DNA of 22,847 bases from Hydromicrobium sp964415365 (GCA_964415365.1 CAYPYW010000035.1:1-22847); one strand, 5' to 3'. Shown: positions 8,184-16,549, counted from the first letter of the stretch. Notes: generated by a model not told the origin, from the letters alone. Made by a program: numbers and translations.

Positions 8184-8213
8184 ATTATATGCTGTTCTAC
8201 CACCTATTGACAA
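8184..8213 (-). promoter_or_regulatory. Candidate promoter of the restriction-modification operon
   Basis: Read on the minus strand, TTGTCA (8213-8208) and TATAAT (8189-8184) are 18 bp apart in the 147-bp gap between clpB and the first methyltransferase gene. A start near 8177 would leave a leader of about 95 nt. The -10 box is perfect. Read-through from the clpB operon is possible because I see no strong terminator in the gap. Confidence 0.5.
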
Positions 8214-8229
8214 TATAAATAAAGCCTTG

Positions 8230-10838
8230 TTATTTTTTAACCTTAATATCCAGTAATCTTCCTTCCGGTCCGGTGACATCAACTGTCACTTTGTCTCCTT
8301 CTTTAATCTCTCCGTTCAAGAGCTTCATAGCCAGCACATTCTGTACTTCATTCTGTATTACTCTCTTTAACGGCCTTGCCCCATAAACCGGATCAAATCC
8401 CTCTTTTGCCAGAAGCTTTTTGGCCTTATCGGTTATATCAAGATCAAGCCTCTTACCTCTCAGGGTCTTCTTCAAATTCTCAATCTGGATCTCAACAATT
8501 TTAGTTATTTCCTCGATGCCCAGGCGATGGAAAATAACTATATCGTCAACCCTGTTTAAAAACTCCGGCTTGAAGTTATTCTTCATTGCTTCGGTAATTC
8601 TTTTCCTCATTTCCACTTCGTCTTTATCACCCAGCTCAGTTATCCACTGGCTGCCAATATTGGAAGTCATAATGATTACCGTATTTTTAAAATCAACTGT
8701 CCTTCCATGCCCATCAGTAAGCCTACCATCATCCATTATCTGGAGTAGTATATTAAAGACATCGCTGTGAGCTTTCTCAATCTCATCCATAAGTATGACG
8801 CTGTAAGGTTTCCTTCTAACTGCTTCGGTCAGATATCCTCCTTCCTCATATCCCACATAACCGGGAGGAGCACCAATAAGCCTGGACACCGTATGCTTTT
8901 CCATATATTCGGACATATCTATCCTTACCATCGCTCTTTCGTCATCAAATAAAAACTGGGCAAGAGCTTTTGAAAGTTCAGTCTTCCCCACGCCGGTCGG
9001 TCCAAGAAATATAAATGAGCCGATAGGACGGTTTGGATCCTGAAGGCCAGCTCTGGCTCTCCTTATAGCATTGGAAATTACAGATATAGCCTCATCCTGT
9101 CCCACAACCCGCTCCTTTAACCTGTCTTCCATATTAACCAGTTTCTCAATTTCTGCTTCCATTAATCTGGTAACAGGAATACCGGTCCACTTGGAAACAG
9201 TCTCGGCAATATCCTCCTCATCCACTTCTTCTTTCAACATCTTCTCTTCCTTCTGCAGTTTCTCCAGTTTTTTATTTTCCTCGCTTAATTTCTTCTGAAG
9301 CTCCAGAAGTTTTCCATACCTTAACTCTGCTGCCTTCTGCAGGTTAGCATCCCTTTCGGCGTGCTCGGCATCTATCCTGGTTTTTTCAATCTCTTCCTTT
9401 ATAGATCTGATACTTTTTATTATCTCTTTTTCCTGCTGCCAGTGAGCTTTCATAGAATCGCTTTTTTCTTTAAGATTGGAAAGTTCTTTTTTAATCTTTT
9501 CCATTCTGGCTGAAGAAGCCTTATCTTTTTCTTTTTTAAGTGCCTGTACCTCAATTTCAAGCTGTTTTATCTTCCTTTCTACTTCATCGATTTCTGTTGG
9601 CATACTGTCTATTTCAATTCTCAACCTGGAAGCAGCCTCATCAATAAGGTCTATGGCTTTATCCGGCAGAAACCGGTCGGATATATATCTGTCCGAGAGA
9701 ACAGCAGCCGATATAAGGGCAGCATCTTTAATCCGGACTCCATGGTGTACTTCATATTTTTCTCTCAATCCCCTGAGTATGGAGATAGTATCTTCTACCG
9801 ATGGTTCATTTATCTGAATGGGCTGAAATCTTCTTTCCAATGCTGCATCCTTTTCAATATATTTTCTGTACTCGTCAATGGTCGTCGCCNNNNNNNNNNC
9901 GCCCCAATAGCATGAAGCTCTCCCCGGGCAAGCATTGGCTTTAGCATATTCGAGGCATCCACAGCACCCTCGGCAGCTCCTGCTCCAACCACCGTATGTA
10001 GTTCATCCAGAAATAAAATGATATTGCCTTCAGACTTTGATACTTCCTTAAGCACCGCCTTAAGTCTGTCCTCAAATTCACCTCTGTACTTGGATCCAGC
10101 TACCAGAGATCCCATATCCAGAGCTATAACCTTTTTATTTTTAAGCCCTTCGGGAACGTCTCCTGATACTATCCGGTTAGCCAGCCCCTCAACAATAGCA
10201 GTCTTGCCCACGCCAGGATCGCCAATCAGAACTGGGTTATTTTTTGTTCTTCTGGAAAGTACCTGCACAACTCTTCTTATTTCATCATCCCTTCCTATTA
10301 CCGGATCCAGCTTTCCTTTTCTTGCCAGTTCAGTAATATCTTTTCCAAATCTTTTCAACGCCTGATATTTATCCTCGGGATTCCGATCTGTAATTCTCTG
10401 ACTGCCTCTTATATCAACCAGTATCTGGTATATCCTGTCTTTGGTAACGCCATATTCCTTTAAAAGCTGCCCTACTTTTCCACTACTTCGGGAAAGTGCA
10501 ATCAAAATGTGCTCGGATGAGACATATTCATCCTTTAACTGTTCAGCCTCACTGAAAGCATTATTTAAAATATTATTTAATTCAGAGCTGATATATAGTT
10601 GCGCTGTTTGACCGGCTACTTTAGGCTGCTTTGCAATTGCGCCATTTACTTTGCCCGAAAAGTCATCTATATTAACTTCCAGTTTTTTCAGGATAGGCAC
10701 AATTATCCCTTCTTTCTGATCCAGCATAGCTGACATCAGATGAATATCATCTATAGCCTGGTGGCCGTTCTCAGAGGCAATTCTTTGAGCCTGAGAGAGC
10801 AGCTCCTGTGCTCTTATGGTAAATTTATCTACTTGCAT
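8230..10838 (-). CDS. clpB: ATP-dependent disaggregase ClpB (interrupted only by an assembly gap)
   Basis: ClpB is the Hsp100 AAA+ hexamer that, with DnaK, pulls proteins out of aggregates. The N-terminal Clp repeats (1-145) are followed by NBD1 with GDPGVGKT (206-213) and LFLDE (275-279), a long coiled-coil M domain rich in Lys/Glu (roughly 410-530), and NBD2 with GPTGVGKT (608-615) and VILMDE (to 681). The frame breaks at the Ns at 9890-9899. Removing the 10 Ns plus a 4-base CGCC duplicated on each side gives 2595 nt, an uninterrupted 864-residue protein reading IGATTIDEYRKY across the join. The gene is therefore intact and full length. GGGAGTG lies about 11 nt before the ATG. It is the last gene of the hspR-dnaK-hsp20-dnaJ-clpB block. 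Confidence 0.95.
9890..9899. other. Scaffold gap (10 Ns) inside clpB, with 4-base end overlap
   Basis: Ten Ns stand between ...GTCGTCGCC and CGCCCCAATAG. Both flanks carry CGCC. Merging them over these four bases restores the conserved ClpB reading frame, so the Ns are a placeholder and probably hide no missing sequence. Confidence 0.9.
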
Positions 10839-10874
10839 ACTATAAAATCACTCCCATAATTAGTATTTTGAAAT

Positions 10875-11858
10875 CTATACAACAATATCTTTTCTCGGAT
10901 TCTCATCATAACTTTTCGCAAATTCATCAAAACGCTTTTCCTGTTCACTGGTCAATCTTTCAGGAAAAACCAGCTTAATTTTTACATAGAGATCTCCAAA
11001 TCCGCCACCTCTTAACTTAGGTATTCCTTTCCCCTTTAGTCTGAGAGATCTACCACCCTGTATTTTTGGTGGAACTTTCACCTCAACTTTTCCACCGAAA
11101 GTCGGTATGTCAATCTTAGCCCCGTAAAAAGCTTCCTTTATGGTAACCGGTACTTCACAGTAAAGATTATCTTCTTTTCTGGTGAAAAAATTATGCGGAG
11201 TAGTATTTATCACCAGATATAAATCTCCTGCCGGCCCACCTGCCGGACTTTTTGCACCTTCTCCGGCTACTCTAATCTTTCCACCATCTTTAATGCCCTT
11301 TGGTATTTTTACATTTATAGTTCTTACTTTTCCTTCCCTTTGAAGTCTAAGTGACCTCTGTGTACCAAAGTAAGCTTCCCTCAAAGTTATACTAATACTA
11401 GACTGCATATCCTGACCTTTTTGCATAGTAGTAGTTCGCGTCCCTCTACCAAACTGTGAATTAAAATCTGAACCGAAGCCTGAAAATCTCTCATCAGCTC
11501 CTCTCCCAAAAAACATTTCAAAGAAGTCAGAAAAGCCCTTTCCAAGATCTCCAAAACTAAAGCCTCTGCCTCCAAAGTTATAGGTATAGGTCCTTCCGCC
11601 GCCGGGCCATCCGGCTCCTGCACCTGCATACTGTTTCCAGTTTGCACCCAGCTGATCATATCTGGATCTCTTCTGAGGGTCTTTCAATACCTCGTATGCT
11701 TCCCCAATTTCTTTGAATTTCTCTTCAGCTTTAGAATCGTTGGGATTTGCATCAGGGTGATATTTCCGGGCCAGTTTCCGGTAAGCCTTTTTTATATCAT
11801 CCTGTGACGCATTTTTATTTACCCCTAACACCTTATAATAATCTTTATATTCAACCAT
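10875..11858 (-). CDS. DnaJ-family co-chaperone of the CbpA type (no zinc finger)
   Basis: A 327-residue class-B J protein that delivers substrates to DnaK and stimulates its ATPase. The J domain (1-70) has the essential HPD at 34-36. A Gly/Phe/Arg-rich linker follows (about 75-150), then two beta-barrel substrate-binding domains (SISITLREAYFGTQRSL..., EVPVTIKEAFYGAKIDIPTFGG) and a C-terminal dimer region. The four CxxCxGxG zinc repeats of classical DnaJ are absent, so CbpA/DnaJ2-like is the better name. The start ATG has AGGTGG about 6 nt upstream. It lies between hsp20 and clpB in the heat-shock operon, with a conserved-looking hairpin in the preceding gap. Confidence 0.93.
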   Translation of the reverse strand: MVEYKDYYKVLGVNKNASQDDIKKAYRKLARKYHPDANPNDSKAEEKFKEIGEAYEVLKDPQKRSRYDQLGANWKQYAGAGAGWPGGGRTYTYNFGGRGFSFGDLGKGFSDFFEMFFGRGADERFSGFGSDFNSQFGRGTRTTTMQKGQDMQSSISITLREAYFGTQRSLRLQREGKVRTINVKIPKGIKDGGKIRVAGEGAKSPAGGPAGDLYLVINTTPHNFFTRKEDNLYCEVPVTIKEAFYGAKIDIPTFGGKVEVKVPPKIQGGRSLRLKGKGIPKLRGGGFGDLYVKIKLVFPERLTSEQEKRFDEFAKSYDENPRKDIVV

Positions 11859-11889
11859 CTACATCCACCTGTAAATCTTTTATAAACAC

Positions 11890-11926
11890 ACCTGCCCATA
11901 ACCCTCCAATTTAGCTATGGGCAGGT
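11890..11926 (-). promoter_or_regulatory. Perfect 11-bp stem-loop between hsp20 and dnaJ
   Basis: ACCTGCCCATA (11890-11900) and TATGGGCAGGT (11916-11926) are exact inverse complements around a 15-nt loop. On the transcribed minus strand it lies 32 nt before the dnaJ ATG. No clear U-run follows, so it is a poor terminator. It could be a processing or stabilising element, or take part in translational control: its 5' arm (ACCTG) could also pair with the CAGGT of the dnaJ ribosome-binding site. Confidence 0.6.
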
Positions 11927-11965
11927 ATTGAAATACATATTCTCTCAAGCTACAAAATAACATCG

Positions 11966-12403
11966 TTATTTAGCACTAATCTGTATTTTCTTCGGTTTCT
12001 TAGCCTCAGCCTTAGGCAGGCTGATTTCCAGTACACCATCTTTATAAGAAGCTTTAATTTCGTTTGCCTTTACAGGAACTCCAATACTAAACGATCTGTA
12101 GAAAGATCCATAGCTTCTTTCAACTCTGACATAATCTTTTTCTTTTTCTTCCTTTTCTACTTTTCTTTCTCCTTTAATAATCAGTTGATCTTCATCTACG
12201 GATACATCGATATCTTCCAGCTTCATACCTGGTAAATCTGCTTTTATCTGTATTTCTTTATCTGTTTCTTTAATATCTACATCTGGAGCCCATATTGTAG
12301 ACTTTCTGCCTTTTGCTCTTTCAACAGTACCTTCAAACCATCTGCCTATCTCGTCACGCAACTGAACCATGTCGCTAAACGGATCCCATCTTACTATTGG
12401 CAT
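11966..12403 (-). CDS. Small heat-shock protein, Hsp20/alpha-crystallin family
   Basis: A 145-residue holdase that keeps unfolded proteins soluble for DnaK/ClpB refolding. The alpha-crystallin domain runs from about 40 to 135: WAPDVDIKETDKEI, KADLPGMKLEDIDVSV, LIIKGERK, YGSFYRSFSIGVPV, and the signature DGVLEISLPKAE. The short C-terminal tail (KKPKKIQISAK) contains an I-x-I motif used for oligomer assembly. The N-terminus starts MPIVRWDPFSD, common in bacterial Hsp20. The ribosome-binding site AAAGGAGGTG, 8 nt before the ATG, is the strongest in the operon, in keeping with high demand. It lies 40 nt downstream of dnaK. Confidence 0.95.
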   Translation of the reverse strand: MPIVRWDPFSDMVQLRDEIGRWFEGTVERAKGRKSTIWAPDVDIKETDKEIQIKADLPGMKLEDIDVSVDEDQLIIKGERKVEKEEKEKDYVRVERSYGSFYRSFSIGVPVKANEIKASYKDGVLEISLPKAEAKKPKKIQISAK

Positions 12404-12443
12404 TTAAATACACCTCCTTTAAAATCCATTCAGTTTATTCTTC

Positions 12444-14387
12444 TTATTTATTTTCATCATCTTTAGCCTCAAATTCAGCATCAATTACTTCTTCTTCTCC
12501 ATTACCTTCCTGCTTGCCACCTGCCTGCTGGCCACCTGTTCCTCCAGCCCCGGCCCCAGGACCTCCCGGCCCTGCACCGGAACCTGCACCAGCCTGTGCA
12601 TAAAGCCTCTGTGACAGCTCATTCTGCAGGTTTTGCAATTTTTCTGTCTCTTTCTTTATTTCATCGGCATTCTCTGACTCCATGCTTTTTCTTAAAACTT
12701 TAACCTGCTCTTCGATATTCTTCTTCATATCCTCCGGAACTTTACCACCAACTTCCTTCATTAACTTCTCCGTGGAATAAACCAGGCTGTCGGCATTATT
12801 CTTTGCATCTATCAGAGTACGCTTCTTCTTATCTTCCTCCGCATGTTCTTTTGCTTCATCAACCATTCTCTTGATCTCATCCTCGGTCAGGTGCGACGTC
12901 GCGGTAATAGTAATTTTCTGCTCTTTACCTGTCGCAGTATCCTTCGCAGTAACGTTCACAATTCCATTCGCATCAATATCAAATGTTACTTCTATCTGCG
13001 GAATTCCTCTTGGCGCAGGTGGAATTCCGTCCAACCTGAACCTTCCTATAGTTTTATTATCTCTCGCCATATCCCGTTCTCCCTGGAGAACATGAATATC
13101 TACACTGGTCTGATTATCAGCAGCAGTGGTGAATATCTCACTCTTCTTGGTCGGAATAGTTGTATTTTTCTCAATCAACCTGGTCATAACACCACCCAGA
13201 GTCTCAATACCAAGAGAGAGAGGCGTTACATCCAGAAGAACTACATCTCTCACATCTCCCTTGAGTATTCCAGCCTGAATAGCTGCTCCTACTGCAACCA
13301 CTTCGTCAGGATTTACACTCTTATTAGGCTCTTTCCCGGTATAACTCTTTACAAGTTCCTGGATAACCGGCATTCTGGTTGCTCCACCAACAAGTATCAC
13401 TTCATCTATATCACTCGTTTTCAACCCCGAATCTTTTAAGGCTTTCTCCAGAGGTCCCTTACATCTGTCAGTAAGGTCTGTTGTCAGTTGTTCAAACTTA
13501 GCCCTGGTTATCTTTACTTCAAGATGCTTTGGACCATTGGCATCAGCGGTAATAAAAGGAAGATTTATATTCGTCTCCATAACTGCAGACAATTCCACCT
13601 TCGCCTTTTCTGATGCTTCTATCAACCTCTGCAGAGCCTGCCTGTCTTGTCTTAAATCAATTCCCTGCTCTCTCTTAAATTCATCGGCAACATAATTCAT
13701 GATCCTGTCATCATAATCATCTCCACCGAGGTGCATATCGCCGTGGCTCGCTTTTACTTCAAATACTCCTTCTCCAACTTCCAGCACCGATACATCGAAT
13801 GTTCCACCTCCAAGGTCAAATACTAAAATCCTCTCCTCTTTCTTTTTGTCAAGCCCATAAGCCAGTGAGGCAGCCGTCGGTTCATTAATTATTCTCAGGA
13901 CATTAAGTCCTGCAATTTTTCCGGCGTTCTTGGTTGCCTGTCTCTGTGCATCGTTAAAATAAGCAGGGACAGTAATTACGGCATCTGTAATCTGGGTTCC
14001 CAGATAACTTTCAGCATCCGCCTTTAATTTCTGCAATATCATAGCCGATACCTCTTCAGGCGTATGACTTTTACCTCCCATCTCTACTTCCGCCAGATCG
14101 TTCCTGCCTTTCTTTACTACATATGATACTATCTTTCTTTCACTTTCTACCTCGCCATACTTTCTGCCGATAAATCTTTTAATAGAATAGATAGTATTCT
14201 CAGGATTTAAGGCCGCTTGCCTTTTTGCTAATTGTCCTACCAGCCTTTCTCCCTTTTTAGTTATACCTACCACAGAAGGCGTGGTTCTGCTTCCCTCACT
14301 GTTAGTTATAACAGTTGGCTTCCCGCCTTCCATAACTGCTATACATGAATTTGTTGTTCCCAGATCAATTCCTACTGCTTTTGCCAT
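12444..14387 (-). CDS. dnaK: Molecular chaperone DnaK (Hsp70)
   Basis: A full-length, 647-residue Hsp70 that binds exposed hydrophobic segments under ATP control. The nucleotide-binding domain opens with GIDLGTTNSCIAVMEGG (6-22) and includes NEPTAASLAYGLDKK, LVFDLGGGTFDVSVLEV and ILVGGATRMPVIQ. The linker DVVLLDVTPLSLGIE leads to the substrate domain and a helical lid. The tail is a long Gly/Ala/Pro-rich segment ending EEVIDAEFEAKDDENK, the normal DnaK terminus. The ATG has GAAAGGATG about 9 nt upstream. It is preceded by hspR and followed by hsp20. No grpE lies in the operon, unlike the common dnaK-grpE-dnaJ order. Confidence 0.98.
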   Translation of the reverse strand: MAKAVGIDLGTTNSCIAVMEGGKPTVITNSEGSRTTPSVVGITKKGERLVGQLAKRQAALNPENTIYSIKRFIGRKYGEVESERKIVSYVVKKGRNDLAEVEMGGKSHTPEEVSAMILQKLKADAESYLGTQITDAVITVPAYFNDAQRQATKNAGKIAGLNVLRIINEPTAASLAYGLDKKKEERILVFDLGGGTFDVSVLEVGEGVFEVKASHGDMHLGGDDYDDRIMNYVADEFKREQGIDLRQDRQALQRLIEASEKAKVELSAVMETNINLPFITADANGPKHLEVKITRAKFEQLTTDLTDRCKGPLEKALKDSGLKTSDIDEVILVGGATRMPVIQELVKSYTGKEPNKSVNPDEVVAVGAAIQAGILKGDVRDVVLLDVTPLSLGIETLGGVMTRLIEKNTTIPTKKSEIFTTAADNQTSVDIHVLQGERDMARDNKTIGRFRLDGIPPAPRGIPQIEVTFDIDANGIVNVTAKDTATGKEQKITITATSHLTEDEIKRMVDEAKEHAEEDKKKRTLIDAKNNADSLVYSTEKLMKEVGGKVPEDMKKNIEEQVKVLRKSMESENADEIKKETEKLQNLQNELSQRLYAQAGAGSGAGPGGPGAGAGGTGGQQAGGKQEGNGEEEVIDAEFEAKDDENK

Positions 14388-14477
14388 TTTATATACATCC
14401 TTTCTAAATTATTTATTTTCCTAAAATTAATAACGCTTACAGCACTCTAAAGCTATTTAGCACATCCACAATATTGT

Positions 14478-14798
14478 TTACTCTTCTTCTTCTCTAGTAA
14501 TATGCACCAAGTAATTCTTAAAACAATCAATTACATCTTCAGGACACTTCCCCAAAATCACATTATCTCTCCTCCTTATCAGGATAATTATCGATCTTAA
14601 ATTCATTCCCTCATCATACATAAGCTCCCTTATATACTCCAGCCACCTGATATCTGCTTTTGAGTAATATCTCTTCCTGCCTCTTCTTAAAGGGCATACA
14701 AGACTAAATTTCTCATAATAATACAGTGTCCTGCTATTTACTCCTAAAAAATCAGCCACTAGCTCTATCGGATAACTTTTATCATATTCGCTAAACAA
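14478..14798 (-). CDS. MerR-family heat-shock repressor, HspR-like
   Basis: A small MerR-type regulator of about 106-110 residues. The winged helix-turn-helix is clear: YPIELVADFLGVNSRTLYYYEKFSLVCPLRRGRKRYYSKADIRWLEYIRELM. The C-terminal part is short and lacks a metal-binding cysteine cluster, which suits HspR rather than a metal sensor. HspR represses dnaK/clpB operons and uses DnaK as corepressor. Its place at the head of this chaperone operon supports that role. No ATG is available. I chose TTG at 14798, with GGTGG 5 nt upstream; TTG at 14810 or GTG at 14807 are alternatives. A consensus promoter lies just upstream. Confidence 0.8.
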   Translation of the reverse strand: MFSEYDKSYPIELVADFLGVNSRTLYYYEKFSLVCPLRRGRKRYYSKADIRWLEYIRELMYDEGMNLRSIIILIRRRDNVILGKCPEDVIDCFKNYLVHITREEEE

Positions 14799-14827
14799 TA
14801 TTACCACCAACCTTTTTATCAGCTATA

Positions 14828-14856
14828 ATTTTATTAGATAGTAACACTCTTGTCAA
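14828..14856 (-). promoter_or_regulatory. Sigma70 consensus promoter of the heat-shock operon
   Basis: On the minus strand TTGACA (14856-14851) and TAAAAT (14833-14828) are 17 bp apart, 20-30 nt before the hspR start. ATAGT and ACTAT (14838-14842, 14856-14860) form a short inverted repeat flanking the spacer and could be part of the repressor site. I find no good match to the actinobacterial HAIR consensus. Confidence 0.75.
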
Positions 14857-14905
14857 CTATATTATAAAAAATTTTTAACAATTTACAAAATTCTTTTTAA
14901 CTTTA

Positions 14906-14943
14906 AAGTAAAAATATTTTTACTTATAAATACAATTTATAAG
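14906..14943. promoter_or_regulatory. Two overlapping AT-rich palindromes upstream of the hspR promoter
   Basis: A perfect 20-bp palindrome (14906-14925, centre AAAAATATTTTT) overlaps CTTATAAAT-ACA-ATTTATAAG (14923-14943), whose 9-bp arms are exact. They begin 50 bp upstream of the -35 box. They may be protein-binding sites or the end of a decayed mobile element; the function is not known. Confidence 0.4.
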
Positions 14944-15142
14944 AATAATGAAGGACACCAGTTAATATTTCAGCTCTCTTTTCTCTACTATATAATGATT
15001 TAACTAATAACCATGTTCTTGAGAATAACCATGTCAATATTAGGGTATACCGGCTACCTGGACTGGACAACATTGATGACAAAAACCTGCCTATATTAGT
15101 CTATTTGAAATACAATCTTTCTTATGGCTTAGAAATAAACCT

Positions 15143-15526
15143 TTTCCTGATTCTGACCCTATGGACCTCTACCTGGAACAATCCAAGAAAGACTTATAAG
15201 AATGTCTTCTGAATCACAAACCTATATTCCCCAGAAGTCGACACATTTTAGGTTATCGAAAGATAAAAATGACCGCTGGTTATAATACTACATCAGAAAA
15301 TACGTGGAATAAAAGAAATAATTAAAAAAGTCCAATATCCGGATCCATTTTATTGCAGGTCATATCTCTGCCACCCCGTAAAAGCGTCAATACACATGTT
15401 ATGTGGGATACAAGGGCTGCCATCCATTCCAGGGGATCAAACTCGGCTACAGCCTTTATTGAAGATTATAAGATTGTAAAAAAGATTCTTGACTGGCAGA
15501 TAGCCCCGGATATGTCCCGGACTTAA
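15143..15526 (+). pseudogene. Decayed IS3-like transposase remnant
   Basis: Between hspR and the second toxin-antitoxin pair (14944-15656) there is no intact gene. One frame from 15143 to a TAA at 15524-15526 stays readable apart from two in-frame stops (near 15197 and 15321). It shows IS3 OrfB-like pieces in the right order: HILGYRKIK from 15242, VMWDTRAAI near 15398, and ATAFIEDYKIVKKILDWQIAPDM near 15449, which resembles the DDE-domain stretch between the first and second catalytic acids. Deletions have removed much of the core, and I see no terminal inverted repeats. The rest of the gap (15527-15656) contains only short open stretches with no recognisable gene. Confidence 0.45.
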
Positions 15527-15656
15527 TCCTGTAAATAAATCATCCGGTAATGAGTTTAAAGTTATGTTACCGAAATTATTGTGGAATGTAATCCGTTTTG
15601 AAGTAAAATGATATAACAGCAAAAAATTATATCCCAGCAGTTTAATTATCTCCACT

Positions 15657-16094
15657 CTATATCGATATAGATCTTAATCCAAACATTTCTGCAAGGCCGT
15701 TAAGCTTTTTGTCTGAACAGATAAAAGTAATATTTGCCTTTTCAGATTTTAGCTGTAGAGCAGCAGCTAACTGTATTGAGTCCAGAGGTGTTATATACCT
15801 TTTATCCAGAAGTTTTATTGCTGCGATAATGGTTTCCGATAAAACATTTACTGTTTTAATTTTTCCCTGTGTTATGTCTTTGAAAAGCTCGCTTTTAATC
15901 TTTTTATAGAGTGATTCACCCAGTTCTCTGGTTATCTCATTTTTTCTTTTAAGATTGGATATAAATTCTATAATTGTTATATCTGAAATATAGAAGGCGG
16001 CATCCTTGTTAAAAATATCATCCATTTCTTCAGTTCCCTGCTCAGGGATATATCTTTTAAACAAAGCACTTGTATCTATAAAGTAGTTATCCAT
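15657..16094 (-). CDS. PIN domain toxin (VapC-like)
   Basis: A 145-residue VapC-type ribonuclease toxin. The metal-binding acidic residues are D7 (YFIDTSALFKRY), E43 (ITIIEFISNL), D105 (TPLDSIQLAAAL) and D128 (FICSDKKLNGLAE), all in the standard PIN order and spacing. The start ATG follows the antitoxin stop by 6 nt. It belongs to a different PIN subgroup from the toxin at 2739-3182, with only the core motifs shared, so this is not a duplication of that locus. The RNA target is unknown. Confidence 0.9.
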   Translation of the reverse strand: MDNYFIDTSALFKRYIPEQGTEEMDDIFNKDAAFYISDITIIEFISNLKRKNEITRELGESLYKKIKSELFKDITQGKIKTVNVLSETIIAAIKLLDKRYITPLDSIQLAAALQLKSEKANITFICSDKKLNGLAEMFGLRSISI

Positions 16095-16100
16095 AAATTC

Positions 16101-16379
16101 TTATTCCTCTTCCCTGATTTTTCTTACCTGTTTTGGCATATTTAAATTAAAACCTGCAGCCATTTCCCTCACTTTTGACAGGCCTACACTGCTCCTACTT
16201 TCGTCATATGCATAATTGATAAGCTTTATTTTATCCATATTTTCTGGTAAGGGTTTTAAAACCAGGCTACCACTCTCTATATAAGTGCTCAGATACATTC
16301 CTTCTTTTATTTCAAGCTTCTCCCTTAAATCCTTTGGGATGGTAATCTGTCCTTTAGAGGTTATTTTTACTTTGTTCAT
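16101..16379 (-). CDS. AbrB/VapB-like antitoxin (SpoVT-AbrB domain)
   Basis: A 92-residue antitoxin whose N-terminus is a textbook AbrB domain: KVKITSKGQITIPKDLREKLEIKEGMYLSTYIESGSLVLKPLP (start to about residue 45, in two parts split by the DNA-binding loop). The C-terminal half is charged and helical and ends in KQVRKIREEE, suited to wrapping around the toxin. The ATG is preceded by GTAGG-like purines about 10 nt upstream. It lies first in the pair, and its leader contains four 7-bp tandem repeats that could be the operator. Confidence 0.88.
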   Translation of the reverse strand: MNKVKITSKGQITIPKDLREKLEIKEGMYLSTYIESGSLVLKPLPENMDKIKLINYAYDESRSSVGLSKVREMAAGFNLNMPKQVRKIREEE

Positions 16380-16393
16380 TGTATCAAACCTAC

Positions 16394-16421
16394 CTTACTT
16401 CTTACATCTTACTCCTTACAA
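16394..16421. repeat. Four tandem 7-bp repeats (CTTACNN) in the antitoxin leader
   Basis: CTTACTT, CTTACAT, CTTACTC and CTTACAA follow each other without gaps, between the -10 box and the start codon of the antitoxin gene. The five-base core is perfectly kept and only the last two bases vary. The placement suits an operator for the antitoxin, or a leader element. Confidence 0.65.
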
Positions 16422-16423
16422 TT

Positions 16424-16452
16424 ATTATATGTTATTGACATAAACAATTCAA
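16424..16452 (-). promoter_or_regulatory. Sigma70-type promoter of the second toxin-antitoxin pair
   Basis: On the minus strand TTGAAT (16452-16447) and a perfect TATAAT (16429-16424) are separated by 17 bp. The predicted transcript starts near 16417, inside the tandem 7-bp repeats, about 38 nt before the antitoxin ATG. Confidence 0.65.
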
Positions 16453-16549
16453 GATCAATTTTTAATGTTTTTAATATTTTGGATTATTATTTGATAGAAC
16501 TTACAATAATTTCCTTCTAAATCTAAAAACTTATTCCTTATTTTCCCTA

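Noticed and set aside
8083..8229. Intrinsic terminator after clpB
   Set aside because: Only an AAATAA/TTATTT pairing is available, with the T-run on the wrong strand for clpB; too weak to call.
9841..9899. clpB as two genes or a frameshifted pseudogene
   Set aside because: The break coincides with the Ns and disappears when the duplicated CGCC and the Ns are collapsed.
12843..13439. 198-residue open frame on the plus strand within dnaK
   Set aside because: It is fully antisense to conserved DnaK sequence, has low-complexity composition and no recognisable domain.
14441..14463. CIRCE-like operator between hspR and dnaK
   Set aside because: AGCACTC and TTAGCAC occur, but in the same orientation and not as the inverted TTAGCACTC-N9-GAGTGCTAA arrangement.
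14811..14900. HAIR element (CTTGAGT-N7-ACTCAAG) for HspR
   Set aside because: Only short partial matches such as ACTCTTG are present; no paired half-sites.
15437..15655. 72-residue minus-strand open frame
   Set aside because: No domain and no ribosome-binding site, and it overlaps the decayed transposase region.
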